NCBI RefSeq assembly: GCF_000090795.2
Contig: NW_003546287.1
Location: 66,785 to 94,215 of the forward strand
Direction: 5' to 3'
Source: Amphimedon queenslandica
Taxonomy: Eukaryota > Porifera > Demospongiae > Haplosclerida > Niphatidae
Length of the DNA stretch: 27,431 nt
The position numbers were made by a program, and so were the translations under genes. Within the stretch, counting starts at the first letter, position 1. Every line of letters starts with the position of its first letter. Shown one piece after another: positions 20,681 through 27,431 of the stretch. The notes under the pieces were generated by a model, which did not search any database, had not been told where the DNA came from, and saw only the letters and a program-made list of their open reading frames with translations.

Positions 20681-20754
20681 TACATTGACTCTTTGAAAAC
20701 TGCACATGAATTAGTCAAGAAACAAACCATGGTATGCACGAATTAATAACAATT

Positions 20755-21115
20755 CTCTCATCACATCTCTGCCTTTATAACAAAGTACTGCAAAGGCGTA
20801 GGCAAATGCCATGAATAGAAAGCAATCTGTAATACAGGGAGTACGTGTACTAGAGAACTAAAAACATCAAATACTAATATATGCAAAATATGACAGTAAA
20901 ACTACAACAACTAGCCACGAATATGGCATGGTACAGTTGTCACATAGCACCACCACAAATGTGATACAGTACAACACTTTGACAACTACTGCTGTGTAAG
21001 TCACCACACAAACTAAGGTATGTAGTAAAATGAACAAGTAAAGATCATTGTACACATATATCTCTGCTTTATAATGTGCTGCAAAGGTGTAGGCAAATGC
21101 CACAAATGAATAATA
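20755..21115. repeat. Diverged direct repeat pair
   Basis: TCTCTGCCTTTATAACAAAG, then TACTGCAAAGGCGTAGGCAA, then ATGCCA (about 20764-20815) recurs near 21059-21105 with substitutions, about 290 bp apart. CACCAC words of the preceding array type lie between, so the array once extended further. Confidence 0.6.
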
Positions 21116-21119
21116 TAAG

Positions 21120-21381
21120 TTTTGCAATATTAGGCACTATGTGTAGTAATATTTTTACTAAGTACAAATATAAAAGTAAACTATAACAACTACAACAAAA
21201 CACTGAGTGACTAACCAACTACAAGTATTGGCATACGTTAACAACTGTAATGAAACTCTGACTGACAAATTGGCTACGAGTATTGACTGTAACAATAATC
21301 TAGGTTAAGTGGAACGCAGAAAAAGGGAAAAAAGATAAGAAACTCTCTAAACAACAAGTCAAGTCCAAGGCTACATTGCTT
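21120..21381. other. Presumed 3' flank of the OTU gene
   Basis: Short degenerate CTACAACAAAACACTG-type repeats and no gene. On the minus strand this would be the 3' region of the OTU gene; no AATAAA close to its stop codon was seen. Confidence 0.3.
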
Positions 21382-22291
21382 CTAATTAAGTACAGGTATG
21401 ACTAAATCATAATGATTACTATTTATGTGATACAGGTATAACATGACTTGCATAGGTGCTATGCAAGTTTTGTTACTGAACCGTGGGACATAATTGTGCC
21501 AAACACGGTGATCAACATATTCAGTGAAAACCTTAATTTTCACTTTAAACATTGTGGCAGCTGCAAATACCTCATATTCAGTAGACCATGCAGTTTCTAA
21601 GTACAGTCGACATCTGTTGATGTGACTTGTCACAGCTTTTTGTGCATCTATATCATACACAACACCCTGGCGAAGAAGTCTACCAAAAAGCAAGAACATT
21701 TTCAGGGTGAAGAATAAACAAAGTCAAGGACACACGAACTGCATAATGATTTGCTTCAGTACCAGTAATGGCTTTAGATAGCGTTTTGAAGAAACATGCT
21801 CCATCACCAACAATCTCATCACAAATATGAGGAGCAATTTCACTGCAAGGAATCCGTTTAACGGGATCCTTACGTTCAACAACATTCATACCAGAAAAGT
21901 TTGATAAAATAGCCACAGCCTCTTGAACCCACTTCTTATTTGTTGAAGGAGGTGGCAACATTTCATGGACCTCTTTCTGTGCACCATTGGTATTTTCTTC
22001 ATCTACAAAACAATGAAAATCAGACTGCTCACATGACTTCAGAGCCAAAGTAATGAATGGTGATAAGCATTTTTTGACAAACACAGAGGGAGAACTGCGC
22101 GAAACATTTACACCCACAATTGCAGAAATACTTCGCTCTTTTATATTTGAGATACCAGGAGAATGTTCCGTTGTCCTGTTAGATGATGGAGTACATGCAG
22201 TAGAGTCTACCTTGTGTGCAATTGATATACACACATCAACTGCAAGCATACTTTCCCTTTCACGTGTGATACAATGAATGGAGAAAGGCAT
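21382..22291 (-). CDS. OTU-domain cysteine protease, one frameshift
   Basis: OTU proteases cleave ubiquitin from substrates. Two overlapping minus-strand frames (22291-21680, 203 codons; 21699-21382, 105 codons) form one OTU domain. The first holds the catalytic block VGDGACFFKTLSKAITGTE, with Asp163 and Cys166 (codon at 21794-21796), followed by NHYAVRV. The second holds WSTEYEVFAAATMFKVKIKV and ends with SNHYDLVIPV, whose His96 (21412-21414) completes the triad. The frames join by removing one T from a T5 run (21685-21689), so the break is a single homopolymer slip in about 900 bp of otherwise open sequence. The first 150 residues are not conserved-looking, and the ATG at 22291 may not be the true start: an in-phase amino-acid repeat lies just upstream (22256-22590). 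It could be a host deubiquitinase or an OTU module from a large transposon protein. Assembly error, recent mutation or frameshifting are all possible. Confidence 0.72.
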
Positions 22292-22590
22292 TTTGGTACA
22301 GCCAGTTGCATTGGTTTAAGTGGAGGAGTCATCAAGGTGCCCCAAGGAGTAATATTAACAGCAGGGGTAACTTGGCTCCTAACATGTGAGGGAGAAGAGC
22401 ATCTCGCTTAGGCTAGACACATTGGTTTTAACAGTGTTGTTACCAAAGTACTCGAAGGACTAGCAATCGTGGCTGGGGTACATTGTGCCCTTTATTATGT
22501 GACAGAAGCAATGGAGAGAGCACCTCACCAAAGCTAAATAGGTTTGAGTGGTGCAGTCCAGAAAGTACCTAAAGGAGTATCACTAACTTT
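22256..22590 (-). repeat. Three-copy repeat, units of 111 and 117 bp
   Basis: Units begin at TTGGTTTAAGTGG (22311), TTGGTTTTAACAG (22422) and TAGGTTTGAGTGG (22539). Both intervals are multiples of three. On the minus strand each unit reads LKP(M/I) followed by a serine/proline-rich stretch (RCSSPSH, KCLSPFI) in the same phase, though with several stops. This suggests a decayed or alternatively spliced repeat domain that once preceded the OTU domain. Confidence 0.6.
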
Positions 22591-22666
22591 GCCATTTTAA
22601 ATTTTGAATAACTTTCTCATTTTATGTGCTATAAACAGTGGTGTTTTACTGTTGTGCAATACTTAC

Positions 22667-22764
22667 ATTTTGGGTTCTTTGAAAAAAGATAGTAGTAGAG
22701 CAAAGCTTGTTAAAGGGAAACAAAAAATCAATGCACGTGGCCACTTAGCGGGTACATACGCCAT
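22667..22764 (-). other. Candidate upstream exon of the OTU gene
   Basis: A minus-strand ATG at 22764 starts MAYVPAKWPRALIFCF and continues through a hydrophobic stretch to FFKEPK. A GTAAGT donor-like site follows (22666-22661). No matching acceptor is clear before the repeat region. A 33-residue frame of this kind can arise by chance. Confidence 0.2.
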
Positions 22765-22772
22765 TACTAATA

Positions 22773-24972
22773 CCTACGCTTTGTGAACACATGGGCAGTA
22801 AACTTACTGGAGGAAAATGGCGGCGAATCTTTGTACTACACCAGCAAAAGGGAACGGGAGGAAGTAAGACGAGCAGGACGAATAGGACAAGGAATATGAC
22901 TTAAATCACAGACGAAAACTATTGTAGGCAACGTTTACGACTATTTTTACTCTTATTACAACCAGACGAGGTGCAGAACCATTTGATAGGACAGCAGACC
23001 CTACAAGTTAGTCCATCTTGTTTGAAAATAATGAAACTGTTGATTACTACTTTTCTATTCTTTAGAACTAAGTATTAGGACTGTGAACAAATTAATTAAG
23101 GAACGAAACAAACTACAGCAACTCGATGATGAACGATAAAACAGCATAGAACAAAGACGGCCTAGACAGGGCATAGGAGAAGAACAAGTTGAACCACCAC
23201 AGTCACAGGACAGTGAACAGAATATTATTGAAGAGGAATTGATCATAGACGAAGGGACTAATGAAGAGACTGACGGACAAAACACACATCTCATTATGAA
23301 TAATGTCAATATTGAGTCTCCACTACAACGATACAGACACTCTAGGCGAAAAGTAACTACTGACAGTTTTGACATTGAAGTTATACGGCGGACTATTTAT
23401 GGATTTAATGAACGGAAGGAACATTTGACATTGACTAAATTACGGGACACTCTACGTCAAGATGGAATTTTGAAAGGACAAAGGACACTACTACAATGAG
23501 AAATGAGGGAAATGGGGTTTAAATATAAGAGGGTGGACGACAGACGCTATTATTATGAGCAGCCTCATATTGATCAGAGGTGAGATTACCAGTGTAAGAT
23601 GATGCAAAATCGGGCCAACAATAAACCAGTAGTCTTTCTTGATGAAACCTGGGCCAATGCCCATGATGGCAAAGATTTGGCCTGGGTAGCAGAAGATACT
23701 GTAACAGGGGGGACTTTAGGTGGTAGGAGACGCCCATCGGGTAAGGGTAAGCATTTTATTATTCTTGGAGCGGGACGTGAGATGGGTTATATCCCCAACA
23801 CCACTCTCATCTTCCAATCCAAGAAAGACACAGGGATTACCATGATGAAATGACTGGAGAGCACTTTGAGGAGTAAGTTCATGAGAAGCTTCTCCAAATG
23901 TTCCTACTAATAGTCTTATTGTTATGGATAATGCCTCATATCATTCAAGGATTGAGGAAGAGATGCCTAAGAAAAGTTGGACTTAGTCCAAGATGATTAT
24001 GTGGCTAGCGTTTTATGGTGTAGAGTTTGGTTTTGGTAGCACAAAGTCACAAATCTTCTGAATTATACAAGATGCTACCAGAAGGATGGGCTTCACTAAA
24101 CAATAATATTTATGATTGATAAAATGGCTCTAGATGCTGGACATGATGTTGTTTGTCTGCTGTGGCCCACTGTACGCTCAATCCAATTGAATTGGCTTGG
24201 GCACAGGTTAAGGGCCATATAAAGGCAAACACCTCTCAGTTCACTCTTAATGAGGTTGAGCGTCTTGCATGGGAGGGTTTTGAGGTGGTAACTCAGGAGC
24301 CGTGGGCTGGTTCGGTAAAACATGTCAGAGTTAAAGTTGAGGACCACTAATGGCTGAATGACAGACTTGATGTACATGCAAGATTTAGTGTGTCCAAGTT
24401 TGTTATTCATGTCGGTGGAGAATCCAGTGATGAATCAGATGATTCCACCAGTGAGTTAGATGCCACTCAAAGTCTAACTCTGCTCTTGATGATTTTGTGG
24501 TTGCTACTGACACTGACAATGACATTTGATTATTTTTATCTTTTATTACCAAGCGGTTGTCGCGCCCCCAAAATGGCTGCCACCCCAGAAATATTGAGCC
24601 CTGTAAAAATCTTCAGGAATTCTTTGTCACTTATTTTACAGTGTAGATGTCCTTTATAATTCTAGAAAAGGAAGGCAGTGTTATGAAAAGTGGTAAATAA
24701 CGTCCATAAGATAGTTTTACCACAAATGAATGCATGCACCAAATGTTCAGGTATCTCCTTCTTCCACAGTGAAGGAAGAACTCTTCCTAGACTTTTTATC
24801 ATAGAAAGGTGATTTTTACACCATTGTCTTGCATTTTAGAGACGCTAGTGCAGTGTGCCATGACTATTGTAGTTGGATGTAATGATTTTTTCTTTTCTTT
24901 GAAGCACACGTGGACTCAGCAAGTTGTTGGACGCCATTTTCCTATAGTTATTGCGCATGCTCACAACAACAG
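22773..24972 (+). mobile_element. IS630/Tc1-type transposon, about 2.2 kb
   Basis: The left end near 22781 reads TTGTGAACACATGGGCAG, then TAAACTTACTGGAGG and AAAATGGCGGC. The right end near 24928-24966, in reverse complement, reads TTGTGAGCATGCGCAATAAC, then TATAGG and AAAATGGCGTC. The arms align over about 40 bp with small gaps. A TA lies just outside each end (22771-22772 and 24973-24974), the expected target for this superfamily. It contains the dead transposase. Exact ends are uncertain by several bases. Confidence 0.6.
22880..24540 (+). pseudogene. DDE transposase of the IS630/Tc1 type, broken
   Basis: The enzyme cuts and joins transposon ends. Order of parts: a short first exon with TKTIVGNVYDYFYSYYNQ (near 22910-22965); a probable 57-nt intron ending in TTCTATTCTTTAG at 23065; LSIRTVNKLIKERNK, the end of the first helix-turn-helix; a second, winged-helix-like segment with IEVIRRTIYGFNERKEHLTL (near 23370-23420); then the catalytic core. 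The three acidic residues are visible in VVFLDETWANAHDG (Asp 23641-23643), IVMDNASYHSR (Asp 23927-23929) and LNPIELAWAQVKG (Glu 24189-24191). An acidic tail follows (GESSDESDDSTSELD). Each lies in a different frame. Stops include TAA 23137, TGA 23497, TGA 23581 and others near 23850-23990, so it is inactive. The 23066-23853 section keeps one frame despite three stops. Confidence 0.82.
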
Positions 24973-24974
24973 TA

Positions 24975-25895
24975 CATTTGTATCTCCAGTCTTTCCTAGT
25001 TGCTAGTGCTTCATTTCTCACCCAGCATTTTCTGAGCAACCTCTCATTACAGACTGTCACCCATTACAGAGTTGTCAGGTAATATCTCCGGGACCTGGCA
25101 ATATAAATTCTCAAGTCTCATCATGTCGTCTTGTATAACTATATATTTCATATCTTTTCTGTTTTTGTTCTGCAGTCATATTACTTGAATAGCGAGTACT
25201 TTCTCTGGCTTTCTTCTCACACTCAGCCCCTTACTAAGTTCAGTGTGAGGTAATATCATGTACCTATACATGCATAACTTATAAGATATAATAATAGTTC
25301 TACTTTCACTTCACTGAACTCATTCATCTTAACTTTTATGTCTTGTATTTTGTTATAGTTACCGGCTTGAAACCAGTATCTACTTTTCCTGCCTTTGTGC
25401 CCACCTGTATCTGTCCAATTTTCATATTAGCTAGTGATCCCTCTGTCCTTCTCTCCCTCCAATCCTTTCAGTGACTTCTTTCTTCACTTTCTTCTTTTCT
25501 TTTTTGTTTACTATATCTTTAAGTGAGGGAAATACATGTACATGGTACATTGTATATATAATTGTGTATATTGAAGCATAAATTTAAGTTAAACATTTTC
25601 TCTGCTATCCAGTGACTTTTAATTGTGTTCACTGATTTTAATTGTTTTTAACATAATAATATTATAATGCCACCTTTATAGCACTGATACATGGTACAAC
25701 ATATACATGTATGTACAGGAGTTTTAATGTTGTCGAATGGTGTACAGGGTGGGGTGCAAAACCGTATCCAGTTATTGACCTTCATTTCAAACATGCTCCA
25801 TATATGTCAGGTGTATTACTTATAATATTTGTAAAATGAATTTCAATACACCTAAAACATGATGCTTTTAATGTGCCTTTTTCTCTTTAATCTAC
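24975..25895. other. Gene-free stretch
   Basis: Pyrimidine-rich segments near 25440-25510 and ACATGTA words. Nothing supported; it may contain the promoter of the gene that starts at 25900. Confidence 0.35.
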
Positions 25896-26170
25896 AATAA
25901 TGCCTCCGAAAAGGAAAGATCCCAAATCTGCTAGGATGAAACGTATTGATAATCAGCTCTCTTAGAAGACTAAAGTTGATACTGATGAGGCCATTGAGTC
26001 TGATAACGTTTTCAGCAGTTTGGGTGATAAATGTATTAATGCCTTTGTTGATAATAGTAATAATATTGCTGTTAATGAAATTAGTACATGTACATTTAGT
26101 GCTTCAGATAGTGGCGGAATTTGTAATTTGAAACAAGAACCAAAACTCAAAAAACAAAGGAGGAAAAAAT

Positions 26171-26548
26171 TGTGAACAAGCATAACAGGTTAAAAAGTAT
26201 TCCTATAATTGATTTCAACACCTTGCAAGTACAACTTGGTCATTATTAGGTTCTCTGTACCTTTTAATGCTTCTAGAAAAGTTTCTAGACAGTATCTCTA
26301 TGCTCTCTTGCTGTTACAAAGCTCTTAACTTTGTCCCATGTGTAAGCCGCCATTTTGTTTGCCGTGACCACACCCACTCACGTAAAGGAGCGTGGGCGGG
26401 TGGTTGCTAAGGCTTGTTATTTCTTCAATACAACATGTATAGAAGAAATGTAAGTGTGGACATACAAATATATATATATATATATATAGATGGTGCGACG
26501 GTGAATTCAATTAGAGGAATGACCTGGCGGCTTCACCCCCAGGTCGTT
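26171..26548 (+). mobile_element. Hairpin-ended dispersed element, copy 2
   Basis: About 378 bp matching 19028-19433. It contains GCCGCCATTTTG at 26346-26357, the GC-rich block, an (AT)n run and a partly decayed terminal hairpin (26518-26548). AAAAAAT flanks both sides (26164-26170 and 26549-26555). Removing the element and one flank copy joins KKQRRKK to the first NPEKK repeat in frame, so this is an insertion into coding sequence. A duplication beginning with an A run fits endonuclease-primed insertion of a SINE-like element, but that is inference. Confidence 0.82.
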
Positions 26549-26555
26549 AAAAAAT

Positions 26556-26769
26556 GAGCACAGGTGGCAGCCAACTTCAGAAATGATCCTGAAAAAAAGA
26601 GCTAAAGTGAGAGCTCATTTCAATAAAGATCCTGAAAAGAAATGAGCTCAAGTAAGAGCTCATTTCAATAAAAATCCTGAAAAGGAACGAGCTCAAGTGA
26701 GAGCTCATTTCAATAAAAATCCTGAAAACAAGGAAGCTCAGGTGAGAGCTCATTTTCATAGAAATCGTC
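26556..26769 (+). repeat. 45-bp coding repeat, about five units
   Basis: Units of GAGCTCA.GT(G/A)AGAGCTC, ATTTCAATAAA.ATCCTGAA encode the AQVRAHFNKNPEKE repeat of the gene above. The middle units are nearly identical at DNA level, which indicates recent unit duplication or gene conversion. Confidence 0.85.
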
Positions 26770-27431
26770 CCCTAGAAAGGATGATAGTACAAATGCATTA
26801 TTACAAAAATCAGTTTCAAATTGCTAGTTACAAGAGAGCTAAATATATGGCTAATCCTTATAAGAAAAGATTAGCTGCTACACTTTATGCTAGGGCAAAA
26901 TGGCTTTCTAATCCTATGCTTAAAACAGGCAGAATAGAGCTTATTATAGAAAAAGATACGACAAAATAAGAACTGCAAAAAAGTCTAGATATAATTTGAG
27001 AAAACCAAAGAAAGTTAAAGTTTTTAGATATTTAAACAAACTGAAACTTCAACTTTGGGCAGTTGAAACTCAAGTAGTATATCATTTTCAGAATAACTAT
27101 CCTTTTGCCCAAGAACTTTCTGCTACTGCTGTGTTTAATACTGCCTGTAGATATGCAGCTAGCAAACTTGTAAACTCTGCAATAGAACAAAGACAAGAAC
27201 AAGTTTCACAATTTTATAAAGCTTTTTTAAAGTCAAAAATTTTGAAGCAGCAAGCCTCACTGACTTTGGTGATGGTTGCCATCTAGCTAGTGGAGAACCA
27301 TATTTTTATGAAACATCCTACAAGTACACAAAATTGAAGTGTGGTAAAAGTTCCTCTCCTCAATTAAAAAGAAAGCACACAGCTGCCTGTGCATTGAAAC
27401 AAGGTTCTGCTTTATCTGATTTGCATGATGA

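Larger units (their letters stand above)
25900..27431 (+). pseudogene. NPEKK-repeat protein, interrupted and running off the end
   Basis: ATG 25900 starts MPPKRKDPKSARMKRIDNQ; TAG follows at 25963-25965. The frame goes on, rich in Asn/Ser/Asp, to KKQRRKK at 26169. There the hairpin-ended element is inserted. After it the same frame resumes with AQVAANFRNDPEK, the first of about five 15-residue repeats (RAQVRAHFNKNPEKE). Next come YKRAKYMANPYKKRLAATLY, ARAKWLSNP, a basic stretch (RKPKKVKVFRYLNK) and, after a frame change, FGDGCHLASGEPYFYETSYK at the window end. I recall this arrangement from a large sponge/cnidarian family of unknown function, sometimes attached to Helitron-like helicase proteins. 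Defects: TAG, a TGA in each of two repeats, a 2-nt loss in the first repeat, and two single-base slips in A5 runs (26950-26954 and 27235-27239). The 3' part lies beyond the window. Confidence 0.62.

Noticed and set aside
20417..20746. 109-codon frame with repeated CKPP-like segments
   Set aside because: Its repeats are the GCCACCC DNA array; unit lengths of 72 and 74 bp are not constant multiples of three.
26325..26510. Minus-strand frame shared with 19301-19519
   Set aside because: Both lie in the dispersed element and include its (AT)n run; the shared peptide only reflects the repeat.
1..27431. tRNA, rRNA or snRNA genes
   Set aside because: I looked for B-box-like GTTCRANNC with a matching cloverleaf and for conserved rRNA words and saw none; a covariance-model scan would be needed to exclude diverged small RNAs.

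Overview
The window is AT-rich eukaryotic DNA with short spliceosomal introns (about 44, 48 and 57 nt where they can be inferred), microsatellites, and a high density of small inverted-repeat elements. The broken coding regions resemble lineage-expanded families I associate with sponges: an RPA-like OB-fold protein, an OTU protease, 'NPEKK' repeat proteins and an IS630/Tc1-type transposase. A demosponge genome such as Amphimedon is the best guess. That is inference from protein style and base composition; nothing in the window proves it.

Layout. 0.9-3.0 kb: a small cysteine-rich two-exon reading frame on the minus strand, divergent from an RPA-like OB-fold pseudogene with a good TATA box. The pseudogene is cut inside its zinc ribbon by a MITE. 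3.3-5.3 kb: an AAT microsatellite, an array of CCTAGG-centred palindromes, a putative 1.65-kb inverted-repeat element, and a nested hAT-like MITE. 5.3-5.9 kb: a decayed C-terminal piece of a retroelement-type protein. 6-10.8 kb: mostly gene-free, with small repeats and one promoter-like motif cluster near 8.6 kb. 10.8-11.8 kb (minus): a broken protein with a GSPDI motif. 12.4-12.9 kb: a relic with ETP..QRE repeats. 13.3-14.9 kb: an apparently intact proline-rich two-exon gene bracketed by two MITE copies. 15-21.3 kb: gene-poor, with a 62-bp minisatellite, old duplications, a second MITE family, a hairpin-ended dispersed element, and a GCCACCC repeat array. 21.4-22.6 kb (minus): an OTU-domain gene with one homopolymer frameshift. 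22.8-25.0 kb: an IS630/Tc1-like transposon with a dead transposase. 25.9-27.4 kb: the 5' part of an NPEKK-repeat gene, interrupted by a second copy of the hairpin-ended element and running off the window.

The genes do not form one pathway. The best description is a transposon graveyard with a few host-like or domesticated reading frames. The most informative signals are two insertions whose empty sites can be read directly (2.5 kb and 26.2-26.5 kb), a shared end structure across two MITE families, and the repeated finding that otherwise open genes are broken only at short homopolymers, which may be sequence error rather than decay.
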